Shown one piece after another: positions 51,367 to 60,140 of a DNA stretch of 64,000 nt (position 1 is the first letter of the stretch; each line of letters starts with the position of its first letter). A model generated the notes under the pieces. That model saw nothing but the letters and a program-made list of their open reading frames with translations. It was not told the origin of the DNA and did no database searches. The DNA is from Labrenzia sp. PHM005 (lineage in GTDB: Bacteria > Pseudomonadota > Alphaproteobacteria > Rhizobiales > Stappiaceae). Location of the stretch: NCBI RefSeq assembly GCF_006517275.1, contig NZ_CP041191.1:2475001-2539000 (forward strand). The letters run 5' to 3'. Made by a program: the position numbers and the translations under genes.

Positions 51367-52413
51367 ATGAGTGATCAACTTCAAAATCATCTTACGGTCA
51401 GCGCGGACGAAGAAGAGCGAGAGCTTCAGGGCGCTGAGCGCGCGGCTGTCCTGTTGCTGGCGCTTGGCGAGTCTCATGGTGCACCTATCTGGGACAAGCT
51501 GGACGAGATTGAAGTGCGGCAGGTTTCTGCGGCGATGGCGAACCTTGGTCCGGTGACGCCGAACATGCTGGAGGATCTCTTCAAGGACTTCGTTCGCCGT
51601 ATCAGCTCCAAAGGCGCGCTTACCGGCAACGTTGATGCGACGGAGCGGTTGCTGTCGACTTTCCTTTCTGGTGACAAAGTCAGTGTCATCATGGAGGAAA
51701 TTCGCGGTCCGGCCGGCCGGAACATGTGGGAGAAACTCTCAAACGTTCAGGAAAACGTCCTGGCCAACTATTTGAAGAACGAATACCCGCAGACGGTGGC
51801 GGTTGTTCTGTCGAAGATCAACTCTGATCACGCTGCCCGGGTCTTGGGAATCTTGCCGGAAGAATTGGCGCTGGAAGTTGTTAGCCGGATGCTGCGCATG
51901 GACGCTGTTCAAAAAGAGGTCTTGGAAAAAGTTGAGCAAACCTTGCGGGTTGAGTTCATGTCAAACCTGACAAACACCTCGCGCCGGGACAGCCACGAAA
52001 TGATGGCGGATATCTTCAATAACTTTGACCGGCAGACCGAAGCACGCTTCTTGGCAGCCCTGGAAGAGGATAATCGTGAAGCCGCGGATCGCATCAAGAC
52101 CTTGATGTTCACCTTCGATGACCTGCTCAAGCTGGATGCGGCAAGTGCGCAGACACTACTGCGGCACGTAGAAAAAGATCAGCTGGCGATCGCCCTCAAA
52201 GGATCTACGGATACAGCACGCGAGTTCTTCTTCGGCAATATGTCTTCCCGCGCGGCCAAATTGTTGGAGGACGATATGGACGCACTCGGCCCTGTGCGCT
52301 TGAGAGATGTGGATGATGCTCAGACAGGGATGGTCAATCAGGCCAAGGATCTGGCAGCTAAGGGCGAGATTATGATCTCCAAGTCCAAGGGTGATGAAGA
52401 GATTATCTACTGA
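51367..52413 (+). CDS. fliG: Flagellar motor switch protein FliG
   Basis: Rotor component that contacts FliF, FliM and the stator. A 348-residue protein. Seen: an N-terminal FliF-binding part (about 25-100), a middle domain with [15 protein letters not shown] (position of the EHPQ motif), and the C-terminal motor domain (about 235-340) with [14 protein letters not shown] and [17 protein letters not shown]. Charged residues of the torque helix are present. Only two bases follow the fliF stop; the stop overlaps the next ATG. Confidence 0.96.
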   Translation: MSDQLQNHLTVSADEEERELQGAERAAVLLLALGESHGAPIWDKLDEIEVRQVSAAMANLGPVTPNMLEDLFKDFVRRISSKGALTGNVDATERLLSTFLSGDKVSVIMEEIRGPAGRNMWEKLSNVQENVLANYLKNEYPQTVAVVLSKINSDHAARVLGILPEELALEVVSRMLRMDAVQKEVLEKVEQTLRVEFMSNLTNTSRRDSHEMMADIFNNFDRQTEARFLAALEEDNREAADRIKTLMFTFDDLLKLDAASAQTLLRHVEKDQLAIALKGSTDTAREFFFGNMSSRAAKLLEDDMDALGPVRLRDVDDAQTGMVNQAKDLAAKGEIMISKSKGDEEIIY

Positions 52414-53144
52414 TGCGGCAACAAGCAGAAACCTACACGAGAATGGGCACGATGACGAACCCGTCGAAATTTCTGTTCAATGTGGACTTCTCCGAGCCGG
52501 AGGAGCCGGAGGAGATTGTTCCGCAAGAACCGGAAATTCCGATGATCCCGGTTGCCGATCATCAAAAGCTTCTTGAAAAGGCGAAGGCGCAGGCTTTTGA
52601 AGAGGGTCGTGTTCAAGCCCTGAAGGATATGCAGACCAAGCAGGAAACTCTGCTGACTGAAGAGGTCAGTCATTTGACCAAAGTGATCGGGCAGGTCTTG
52701 CAAACGGTTGATGAATCTATCTCTGCGCAGGAGAAAGATGCGGTCAGCTTTGCATTTCTTGTGGCTAGACGCCTGTGCAGCCACCTGATTGCCCGCCAGC
52801 CACTGGCCGAAACGATTGCTTTGGTGTCAGAATGTCTTGGACCGTTGCGCCGGGCTCCCCACTTGGTCATTCGAGTGGCCGAGCGGGATGTTGAGGCGCT
52901 GAAGGCTAAGGTCGATCCAATCATTCATGAAAAAGGCTTTGACGGAAGATTGGTCATTCTTGGAGAGCCGGAGATTGAACGAGGCGATTGTCATATCGAG
53001 TGGGCCGATGGCGGTATCAAGCGGGACCGGAAAGCGCTTGAAGCGGAAATAGATGGAAGTATTCGCGCGTATTTGACAGCGCGCAGCGCCCCGAAACCGG
53101 CCACGAAAGCCGAGGCTGAGCCGGAGAAGGACACTGAGGCATGA
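52413..53144 (+). CDS. fliH: Flagellar assembly protein FliH (FlbE-like)
   Basis: Negative regulator of the export ATPase FliI and part of the export complex; the gene in this place in Caulobacter is called flbE. A 243-residue protein. Seen: an N-terminal Pro/Glu-rich segment (FSEPEEPEEIVPQEPEIP), a long helical part (about 55-115, LLEKAKAQAFEEGRVQAL) and a C-terminal beta-alpha domain (about 140-225, HLVIRVAERDVEALKAK, LGEPEIERGDCHIEWADGG). ATG 52413 overlaps the fliG stop; ATG 52443 or 52452, ten to thirteen codons later, is a possible alternative. The stop region overlaps fliN. Confidence 0.9.
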   Translation: MRQQAETYTRMGTMTNPSKFLFNVDFSEPEEPEEIVPQEPEIPMIPVADHQKLLEKAKAQAFEEGRVQALKDMQTKQETLLTEEVSHLTKVIGQVLQTVDESISAQEKDAVSFAFLVARRLCSHLIARQPLAETIALVSECLGPLRRAPHLVIRVAERDVEALKAKVDPIIHEKGFDGRLVILGEPEIERGDCHIEWADGGIKRDRKALEAEIDGSIRAYLTARSAPKPATKAEAEPEKDTEA

Positions 53145-53476
53145 GTGACGAACAAGACACAAACATCCCTCTGGATGAACTGGAGGCGCCGGAACGCACC
53201 GGTGACGATGATGAGATTCATAACCCGCAGTCTGCGGCTGATCTGGAAGCGGTTTTTGATGTTCCCGTCCGGATTTCTGCTGTCCTGGGGCACTCCAAAA
53301 TGCATGTCTCAGATTTGCTCAAACTGGCCTCTGGGACGGTTCTGGAACTCGACCGGAAAGTCGGGGAAGCCATTGATATTTATGTAAACGATCGCCTTGT
53401 GGCACGTGGAGAAGTTGTCCTGGTTGAGGACAAACTTGGCGTGACCATGACGGAAATCATCAAGACCGATCGATAG
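53141..53476 (+). CDS. fliN: Flagellar motor switch protein FliN
   Basis: A 111-residue C-ring component that sets rotor direction with FliM. Seen: an acidic N-terminal tail, then the SpoA/FliN domain (about 38-108) with VFDVPVRISAVLGHSKM, LLKLASGTVLELDRKVGE and YVNDRLVARGEVVLVED. ATGA overlap with fliH (53141-53144). The size fits the family. flbD follows after 12 bases. Confidence 0.97.
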   Translation: MSDEQDTNIPLDELEAPERTGDDDEIHNPQSAADLEAVFDVPVRISAVLGHSKMHVSDLLKLASGTVLELDRKVGEAIDIYVNDRLVARGEVVLVEDKLGVTMTEIIKTDR

Positions 53477-53488
53477 GGAACAGATTAT

Positions 53489-54841
53489 ATGCGCCTTTTG
53501 ATTGTCGGAACCCTCGGCGGGCAGCTAACGGCAGCTTCAAAAATAGCGATGCAGGGCGGCGCTCAGGTGACCCATGCCGACGATGTCGAAGGGGCATTGA
53601 AGGTTCTGCGGTCCGGGCGCGGTGCAGACCTAATGATGGTCGAGGTTCACCTCGATATCGAAGGATTGATCGCAAAGCTGCAAACTGAGCGGGTTCACGT
53701 ACCCGTCGTTGCCTGTGGCGTTGAAACAGACGCTCAAGCTGCTGTTTCTGCTATCCGGGCTGGGGCAAAAGAATATATTCCGCTGCCACCTGATCCGGAG
53801 ATGATTGCTGCGGTTCTAGCCGCCGTTGCCCAAGAACGCGGAGATCTGATCTACCGTGACGATGCCATGGCAAGTGTCGTGAAACTGGCAGAACAGGTTG
53901 CTCCCTCCGATGCCTCCGTCTTGATCACCGGGGAATCCGGCACCGGTAAAGAAGTTATCGCCCGCCACGTTCACAAGTGTTCAAACCGGGCGTCCAAGCC
54001 CTTTATTTCCATAAACTGTGCTGCGATCCCGGAGCACCTTCTAGAATCAGAACTTTTTGGTCACGAAAAGGGAGCCTTCACCGGGGCCGTTGCCCGCCGG
54101 ATCGGCAAATTCGAAGAAGCCGATGGCGGCACGCTTCTGCTGGACGAGATTTCGGAAATGGATGTTCGCTTGCAAGCGAAGCTTCTGCGAGCGCTCCAGG
54201 AGCGGGTTATCGACCGGGTCGGCGGGACACGTCCGGTTCCAGTCGACATTCGTATCCTCGCAACATCCAACCGGGACTTGGCTGAAAGTGTGCGCGAAAG
54301 ACATTTCCGGGAAGACCTTTTGTTCCGCCTCAACGTCGTCAATCTGAAATTGCCAGCTCTGCGGGAACGCCCGGCGGACATTATGGAGTTGGCTCAGTTC
54401 TTTATTACGCATTATTCGGAAGCCAATGGGGTGCCGGTGCGGCCGGTGTCTGTTGAAGCCCGGCAGGCGTTGATGTCGAATCCGTGGCCGGGCAATGTCC
54501 GTGAGCTGGAAAATACCATGCACCGCGCAACACTGCTGGCGTCCGGCGCGGAAATTGGTGTTGAAGCTATTCGTATGCCCGATGGCACTCCTTTGAGTGT
54601 TTCGCGCGGTCCAGCGGAGCGCGCAGCGCAAACGGCAGAAGCCGTCACTCGTAACTTTGTTGGGCGAACTGTTGCCGATGTTGAGCAGGACCTCATCCTG
54701 GATACGCTCGATCATTGTCTGGGAAATCGGACTCATGCTGCTAAAATTCTCGGAATTTCGATCCGGACACTGCGCAACAAACTGAATCAGTATTCAGATG
54801 AAGGAGTCCAGGTGCCGAGCCCGGGCGAAGCACGCGGTTAA
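53489..54841 (+). CDS. flbD: Sigma-54 activator FlbD
   Basis: Enhancer-binding protein that turns on sigma-54 flagellar promoters. A 450-residue protein. Seen: an N-terminal receiver-like part (1 to about 115) that lacks normal acidic residues; the strand carrying the phospho-Asp reads LMMVEVHLD with Glu52 in its place. The AAA+ domain has Walker A GESGTGKE (148-155), GAFTGA (195-200) for sigma-54 contact and LLLDE (Walker B, about 216-220). The C-terminal Fis-type helix-turn-helix has NRTHAAKILGISIRTLRN (about 415-435). Known FlbD proteins also have an atypical receiver and are controlled by FliX, which was not found in this window. It probably acts at the fliK promoter at 45963. Confidence 0.93.
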   Translation: MRLLIVGTLGGQLTAASKIAMQGGAQVTHADDVEGALKVLRSGRGADLMMVEVHLDIEGLIAKLQTERVHVPVVACGVETDAQAAVSAIRAGAKEYIPLPPDPEMIAAVLAAVAQERGDLIYRDDAMASVVKLAEQVAPSDASVLITGESGTGKEVIARHVHKCSNRASKPFISINCAAIPEHLLESELFGHEKGAFTGAVARRIGKFEEADGGTLLLDEISEMDVRLQAKLLRALQERVIDRVGGTRPVPVDIRILATSNRDLAESVRERHFREDLLFRLNVVNLKLPALRERPADIMELAQFFITHYSEANGVPVRPVSVEARQALMSNPWPGNVRELENTMHRATLLASGAEIGVEAIRMPDGTPLSVSRGPAERAAQTAEAVTRNFVGRTVADVEQDLILDTLDHCLGNRTHAAKILGISIRTLRNKLNQYSDEGVQVPSPGEARG

Positions 54842-54911
54842 CAAACGTCATAACCATCCAGATCGGGAATAATCCGGGACTGGACGAAACGGAAAGAGAT
54901 TAGCAACAAGC

Positions 54912-57092
54912 ATGTCGGACACTGCAGCAGGTGGAGAAGGCGGGGCAGCAGGACCTGCCGCTGGTCAGGAGGGGGCTCCAGGAGCCGCCCCGGCTTCTGC
55001 TGTTTCCGGTTTGCCGAGTGTTCAGGAAATAATCAATACGCTGCGTAAGGGCGATATCGGCCTTGCGACCGGCGTGCTCATCATCCTGACGCTTTTGATC
55101 CTGCCGATGCCGCCGGTCATGCTGGACATGTTCCTGGCGGTCTCCATTATCTTTTCCGTCCTGGTCTTGATGACCGGTTTGTTCATTCAAAAGCCTTTGG
55201 AATTCTCGTCTTTTCCGACGGTTCTCCTGATCGCAACGATGTTGCGTTTGGGACTGAACATCGCTTCCACCCGCCTCATTCTGGCAAATGGTCATGAGGG
55301 GACTGCAGCGGCCGGGAATGTTATCCAGTCGTTCGGCAACTTGGTGATGGGCGGCAACTTCGTCATCGGGATCATCGTGTTTGCGATCCTGGTGATCGTG
55401 AACTTCGTGGTCATCACCAAAGGTTCCGGCCGTATTGCAGAAGTCGCGGCACGTTTCACCTTGGACGCGATGCCGGGCAAACAAATGGCAATTGATGCCG
55501 ATTTGTCCGCTGGATTGATCGATGAAGCGACGGCGAAAAGCCGGCGTAAAGATCTTGAAGATGAAAGTTCCTTCTTCGGCGCGATGGACGGTGCGTCCAA
55601 ATTCGTCCGCGGAGATGCGATCGCGGGCCTTCTGATCACCTTTATTAATATCCTAGGTGGGATCTTCATCGGCGTCGCCCAGATGGAGCTGAGTTTCTCA
55701 GAGGCGGCGAACAATTATACGCTTTTGACTATCGGTGATGGTCTTGTTTCGCAGATCCCAGCGCTGATCGTTTCGACCGCTGCAGGTCTTCTGGTTTCCA
55801 AGGCTGGTGTGCACGGTGCTGCAGACAAAGCGCTTGCAAGCCAATTTACCGGGTATCCGAAAGCACTCGGCATGTCCGCTGCGGTGATGGTCGTTCTCGC
55901 GTTGCTGCCGGGTATGCCGATGATCCCGTTTTTGGGACTGGCTGGTGCAGCTGGCTATCTCGCTTATCAAGTTGGCACGAATAAGAAGAAGGAAGAAGCC
56001 CAGGCAGCTGTGGTTAAGGCGATTGAAGAAGCGCCTAAGCCACCGCCCGAACCGCCGATCACCGACGCACTCAAGATGGATGAACTGCGCATCGAACTTG
56101 GCTACGCTCTGCTGCCGCTCATCAACGGCAAGGCGACCGGAGATGCCGACGTGCTGACCGAGCAGATCAAAGCGCTGCGCCGGCAGATTGCGGGCGATAT
56201 GGGCGTTATCATGCCGCCGGTCCGGATCCTCGACAACATTCAGCTCGGCGCCAACGACTATGTCATCAAGGTCAAGGAAGTCGAAGCTGGCCGTGGAAAC
56301 CTTTATCCAAACCATTTCATGGTGATGGATCCGGCAGGCGGGCAAGTGAAACTGCCCGGCACACATACGACCGAGCCGACTTTCGGCTTGCCCGCGACTT
56401 GGGTGGAAGCCCAGTATCGTGAGGACGCTTCACTGCGCGGTTATACAGTTGTTGACCCGGCAACCGTTCTGTCGACCCACCTGACCGAGACCATTAAGGG
56501 CAATATCAGTGAACTGGTGACTTACGGCGATGTTCAGAAACTACTGAAAGAGCTTCAGGGCGAGCAGGCCAAACTGGTTGAAGATCTGATCCCGTCCCAG
56601 ATTACCGTTTCCGGTATTCAACGTGTCCTGCAGGCACTGCTCAACGAGCGGATCTCGGTTCGTGATCTGGGCACGATCCTGGAGGGCGTATCCGAAGCAA
56701 CCGGCATGACCCGCAATACAGACACGATCGCGGAACATGTGCGGACCCGTCTTGGTCGCCAGATCTGCGCTGCAAACCTGTCACCGGGTGGCTATCTGCC
56801 GTTGATTGCAATGTCTCCGCAATGGGAGCAGGCATTCCTTGAATCCATTGTTGGCGAAGGTGATGACCGCCAGCTTGCGATGCAGCCGAGCAAACTTCAG
56901 GAATTTGTTGGTATTGTGCGCGATGCCTTTGAAGAGGCCGCCCAGCAAGGTGAAGTGCCGGTGCTTCTAACCTCTCCACAAACCCGGCCTTTTGTCCGGT
57001 CTATTGTTGAGCGTTTCCGGGCACATACGACCGTGATGAGCCAGGGCGAAGTGCACCCGCGCGTCAAGCTGAAGACGATTGGGTCTATCTAA
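54912..57092 (+). CDS. flhA: Flagellar export gate protein FlhA
   Basis: Membrane part of the flagellar type III export apparatus. A 726-residue protein. Seen: an Ala/Gly/Pro-rich N-terminal tail, then about eight membrane helices in residues 50-345 (GVLIILTLLILPMPP, VIGIIVFAILVIVNFVVI). The family loop with ARFTLDAMPGKQMAID is present. A cytoplasmic domain of about 340 residues follows (LPATWVEAQYREDA, PATVLSTHLTE, QICAANLSPGGYLPL). ATG 54912, 70 bases after flbD. Complete. Confidence 0.97.
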   Translation: MSDTAAGGEGGAAGPAAGQEGAPGAAPASAVSGLPSVQEIINTLRKGDIGLATGVLIILTLLILPMPPVMLDMFLAVSIIFSVLVLMTGLFIQKPLEFSSFPTVLLIATMLRLGLNIASTRLILANGHEGTAAAGNVIQSFGNLVMGGNFVIGIIVFAILVIVNFVVITKGSGRIAEVAARFTLDAMPGKQMAIDADLSAGLIDEATAKSRRKDLEDESSFFGAMDGASKFVRGDAIAGLLITFINILGGIFIGVAQMELSFSEAANNYTLLTIGDGLVSQIPALIVSTAAGLLVSKAGVHGAADKALASQFTGYPKALGMSAAVMVVLALLPGMPMIPFLGLAGAAGYLAYQVGTNKKKEEAQAAVVKAIEEAPKPPPEPPITDALKMDELRIELGYALLPLINGKATGDADVLTEQIKALRRQIAGDMGVIMPPVRILDNIQLGANDYVIKVKEVEAGRGNLYPNHFMVMDPAGGQVKLPGTHTTEPTFGLPATWVEAQYREDASLRGYTVVDPATVLSTHLTETIKGNISELVTYGDVQKLLKELQGEQAKLVEDLIPSQITVSGIQRVLQALLNERISVRDLGTILEGVSEATGMTRNTDTIAEHVRTRLGRQICAANLSPGGYLPLIAMSPQWEQAFLESIVGEGDDRQLAMQPSKLQEFVGIVRDAFEEAAQQGEVPVLLTSPQTRPFVRSIVERFRAHTTVMSQGEVHPRVKLKTIGSI

Positions 57093-57120
57093 ATTCTTAA
57101 AATTAGTCTGCGAGCAGGTG

Positions 57121-57402
57121 TTATACGAGGACGTTGACCCGTGAGGCGACCGCAGTTGGGCTGGCGTAGGTCGATTGTGGGGTATAGCGGTTTTGCAGAA
57201 ACATTGCAGTTTGTTGCTGGCCAGCCGTGACAGTTACATTGGTCACGGTGTTGGTGAGCTGACTGCGGAGCGCCTTGCCTTTTTGAATGGAATTCGAACG
57301 CCGTTGTGACCAGGAGTTGTTATACGAATTCCACTTCGACTTCCGTTTCGAGCTGAAACGGCTGTGGTAATCGCGTTGCACATAGTTTCCTACTTTTGGC
57401 AT
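57121..57402 (-). CDS. Small basic protein of unknown function
   Basis: A 93-residue protein. Start: ATG 57402 with AGGAGAGA about eight bases upstream; the frame is open to 57438. It is rich in Lys, Arg, Ser, Asn and Gln, with a basic N-terminal half (FSSKRKSKWNSYNNSWSQRR). A Thr/Val/Gln-rich helical part follows (LTNTVTNVTVTAGQQQTAM). No signal peptide or membrane helix. A perfect TTAA-N7-TTAA site lies 45 bases upstream (57446-57460), so it may be under CtrA and linked to flagellar or cell-cycle timing. The family was not recognised. It converges with flhA. Confidence 0.65.
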   Translation of the reverse strand: MPKVGNYVQRDYHSRFSSKRKSKWNSYNNSWSQRRSNSIQKGKALRSQLTNTVTNVTVTAGQQQTAMFLQNRYTPQSTYASPTAVASRVNVLV

Positions 57403-57445
57403 CTCGCATCTCTCCTGGATACAGATTGACGGTGGCAAAACATGG

Positions 57446-57460
57446 TTAATCAGTCGTTAA
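57446..57460. promoter_or_regulatory. CtrA-type box upstream of small basic protein gene
   Basis: As read on the + strand, TTAA-TCAGTCG-TTAA, matching TTAA-N7-TTAA, about 44 bases before ATG 57402 on the - strand. Inferred CtrA binding. Confidence 0.65.
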
Positions 57461-57600
57461 CGATCAGCCTGGGTTCAGAATCCTCACAGATTGTTTCTTG
57501 TCATTGCCTCTAGCAGGCTGATGCCGTAGCTGCCACGGCTTGGCTGTATGAGATTCACCTGTTATGGCGGTTTGCATCAAATATGGCCAAAGGAGGCAGC

Positions 57601-58212
57601 ATGTCGGGACCAGTCTTGGAACTGAACGGCTATACGGACATTCCGGATACAAAAGTCGCGGTTGTGGTCACACATTTGGAAATGACCGCTGCGCCGGAGA
57701 GGCCTTTGTCGGCTGGCCGCGAAGATGTGGTCCTGGAGCGATGGGAAAAGCCAGAAACAGCAGAATACAAAGCCCTCTTTAGGGCGGTTGGAGAAGAATG
57801 GATCTGGTTTGGCCGTCTTGTGAAACCGGATGACGAGCTTGCTGCACTTCTATCAGAGCCGGCCCGCAAGAATTTTCGTCCTATGCGCGATGGCCAGGTG
57901 CTGGGAACACTTGAAGTCAATTTTGCCGATCCAGAAAACGTAGAAATCGCTTATTTTGGTTTGGTGCCTGGAGCGATTGGTGGTGGAGTCGGACGCTGGC
58001 TGATGAGCCAAGCCGTTGAGATGGCCTGGGCCAGGCCAGAAACAAAACGTGTTTGGCTACACACCTGCACGGCCGACAGCCCGCAAGCAATCCGGTTCTA
58101 TCAATCTTGTGGCTTCAAACCGTTCAAACGATCGATTGAAGTTATGGACGATCCGCGCCTTCAAGGCCTCTATTCCAAAGACACAGCCCCTCACGTGCCC
58201 TGCCTAGGCTAA
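57601..58212 (+). CDS. GNAT-family N-acetyltransferase
   Basis: Predicted acetyltransferase transferring acetyl from acetyl-CoA to a small molecule or protein; the substrate is unknown. A 203-residue protein. Start: ATG 57601 preceded by AAAGGAGG; the frame is open to 57583. Seen: an N-terminal part, then GNAT core with strand NVEIAYFGLVP, the acetyl-CoA pyrophosphate-loop region GAIGGGVGRWLMS (R/Q-x-x-G-x-G/A pattern), and the end SPQAIRFYQSCGFKPF typical of the family. It ends 9 bases from the convergent mtnA stop. Confidence 0.85.
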   Translation: MSGPVLELNGYTDIPDTKVAVVVTHLEMTAAPERPLSAGREDVVLERWEKPETAEYKALFRAVGEEWIWFGRLVKPDDELAALLSEPARKNFRPMRDGQVLGTLEVNFADPENVEIAYFGLVPGAIGGGVGRWLMSQAVEMAWARPETKRVWLHTCTADSPQAIRFYQSCGFKPFKRSIEVMDDPRLQGLYSKDTAPHVPCLG

Positions 58213-58221
58213 GGCGGCTTC

Positions 58222-59328
58222 CTAAGCGCTCAGTTTTACCCGTTCGGGAAAAGCCGCCGCAATCGCCTGGCGGTTTGGTTCAAGGACACCACGCTCTGTG
58301 ATCAGTCCGGTGACCAGCCGGGCCGGGGTGACATCGAAGGCCGGGTTCCCGACTTCGGATCCATCGGCGACGATGTCAACGGTTTCGATTGCCCCGGCGG
58401 CAGTGCGCCCCGTCATCTGACTGACTTCTTCCCCGCTGCGTTCTTCGATCGGGATTTCCCGCACACCATCGGAAAGTGAGAAATCTATCGTTGGAGAGGG
58501 CAGGGCGACATAAAAGGGTACATTGTTGTCCTTGGCCGCCAGTGCTTTCAAATATGTGCCGATTTTATTGCAGACATCGCCCGTTGCAGTGGTTCGGTCG
58601 GTGCCGGTGATCACAATGTCCACCTCGCCATGTTGCATAAGGTGGCCGCCGGCATTGTCGACAATCACGGTATGGGGGACGCCGTGTTTGCCCAACTCCC
58701 AGGCCGTCAAAAAGGCTCCCTGATTTCTGGGCCGGGTCTCGTCGACCCAGACATGCACCGGAATACCTCCGTCGTGGGACATATAAATTGGCGCTGTTGC
58801 TGTGCCCCAATCGACTGTTGCCAGCCAGCCCGCATTGCAATGGGTCAGGATGTTGACGGGTTCGCCCTCCCGTTTGGTTCTGGAAATCGCTGCGATCAGC
58901 TCCATTCCATGCATACCGATAGCCATATTGATGGCTATGTCCTCATTGCAAACGTCATTGGCGAATTTGTAGGCAGCGTCCCGGCGATGCTCTGGTGCGA
59001 CTTGGATGAGCGTCTTTCGAGCAAGATCCAGAGCCCATCGGAGGTTTACTGCGGTTGGCCGGGTTTCCAGAAGACTGGAGCAGGCGGCGTGCAGAGAAAT
59101 GTCAGAAGGATCTTCTCGCATGGCGAGCGCAACACCATAGGCAGCGGTCGCGCCAATCAGCGGTGCTCCGCGGACCTGCATCACGCGAATCGCGTGCGCA
59201 GCTTCCGCCATTGTCCTCATCTGGACAGTCTCAAACACATAGGGAAATTTCGTTTGATCGATGATTTCGACTGTTTCGCCATCATCGGCCAGCCAAATCG
59301 TGCGGTATTTCTTGCCATCGACATCCAT
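58222..59328 (-). CDS. mtnA: S-methyl-5-thioribose-1-phosphate isomerase MtnA
   Basis: Methionine salvage enzyme that turns methylthioribose-1-phosphate into methylthioribulose-1-phosphate. A 368-residue protein. Seen: catalytic Cys164 in NILTHCNAGWLAT and catalytic Asp244 in ITGTDRTTATGDVCNKIGTY, plus RGAPLIGATAAYG in the N-terminal part. AGGGAGA precedes the ATG. It stands alone without mtnK or other salvage genes beside it. Length is normal for the family. It converges with the acetyltransferase gene. Confidence 0.97.
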   Translation of the reverse strand: MDVDGKKYRTIWLADDGETVEIIDQTKFPYVFETVQMRTMAEAAHAIRVMQVRGAPLIGATAAYGVALAMREDPSDISLHAACSSLLETRPTAVNLRWALDLARKTLIQVAPEHRRDAAYKFANDVCNEDIAINMAIGMHGMELIAAISRTKREGEPVNILTHCNAGWLATVDWGTATAPIYMSHDGGIPVHVWVDETRPRNQGAFLTAWELGKHGVPHTVIVDNAGGHLMQHGEVDIVITGTDRTTATGDVCNKIGTYLKALAAKDNNVPFYVALPSPTIDFSLSDGVREIPIEERSGEEVSQMTGRTAAGAIETVDIVADGSEVGNPAFDVTPARLVTGLITERGVLEPNRQAIAAAFPERVKLSA

Positions 59329-59500
59329 GCCGGTATCTCCCTAAAAACCGGATTTCTTTTTGAATACCTCATCGCTCGCAAGCAAACCAGCACTGGCTTG
59401 CTGGTCTCAAGGCAAAAAATCAATTAATGTTTGTTAACCATATTCGCGCGATTGGCAGTGGATACCCTGCAAAGAGGAATGGCGTCACGGCCGTGCGCGG

Positions 59501-59515
59501 TTAAGATTCAATTAA
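59501..59515. promoter_or_regulatory. CtrA-type box upstream of gene 59556
   Basis: TTAA-GATTCAA-TTAA, followed closely by a third TTAA at 59518. A near-match TTAA-N6-TTAA lies at about 59422. Suggests CtrA control of the downstream gene. Confidence 0.6.
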
Positions 59516-59555
59516 GATTAAGTCGCACCGACAAAAGATATGGAGCTGGCACTCA

Positions 59556-60137
59556 ATGGCTGAAATGCAGGACAACGTGGTTCCGCACACCCGCATGCGA
59601 TCCTTGCGCGATGCCATCCGCAAAGTGCAGCTGGGCGAAGTTGAGCGTTCTGATGTTGTCGTCGAATTGCAGGATACCGAACGCGCGCGTTTGGACATGC
59701 TGGCGGATGAGCTGAAGGACGTTTTCCGGGAAATTCCAGAAGATGATGATCAGTTTTCTCTTCAGATCATTGCAGGATCCACTCCGCGCCTCTGGATCGA
59801 TGCGACCAGTCATGTTGCCGTGGCCGGTGATAGACGGACGTATCGTTTCTTGAAAGATACCCGGCTCGGGCGCGTGGTCATTCTGGAAACCGCGAATATC
59901 GACGATATGGCCGATTGTTTGACTGAATATATCGCCGAGCGGGTCTTGGAGCGGGAAAAAGCGCTGGAAGGCGATTGGCTCAACAACCGTTTGCGTCAGG
60001 TGGCCCTGGAATCCAAGGTGGTCCGGGTCAAAGAAAGCAGGACGCCCTGGTTGCCTGTCGCGGGGGCTTTCGGCATTGGCCTGGCGCTTGGCATTGTTGG
60101 CTTGATCGGATTTGCCTGGTTTGCAAACCCGCTCTAG
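59556..60137 (+). CDS. Conserved-type tail-anchored membrane protein of unknown function
   Basis: A 193-residue protein. Seen: an N-terminal helical part (MRSLRDAIRKVQLGEVERSDV), a central alpha/beta part (QIIAGSTPRLWIDATSHVAV, RTYRFLKDTRLGRVVILE) and a long helix (CLTEYIAERVLEREKALEGD). A single C-terminal membrane helix closes it (about 168-190, PVAGAFGIGLALGIVGLIGF). It is therefore a cytoplasmic domain held by a tail anchor. A CtrA-type box lies 41 bases upstream. The family was not identified; it converges with the metallophosphoesterase gene, 3 bases apart. Confidence 0.75.
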   Translation: MAEMQDNVVPHTRMRSLRDAIRKVQLGEVERSDVVVELQDTERARLDMLADELKDVFREIPEDDDQFSLQIIAGSTPRLWIDATSHVAVAGDRRTYRFLKDTRLGRVVILETANIDDMADCLTEYIAERVLEREKALEGDWLNNRLRQVALESKVVRVKESRTPWLPVAGAFGIGLALGIVGLIGFAWFANPL

Positions 60138-60140
60138 GTT

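Noticed and set aside
55698..56366. 222-codon ORF on the - strand inside flhA
   Set aside because: Antisense to conserved flhA.
58630..59427. 265-codon ORF on the + strand across mtnA
   Set aside because: Antisense to mtnA with intact catalytic residues; coding bias mirrors mtnA.
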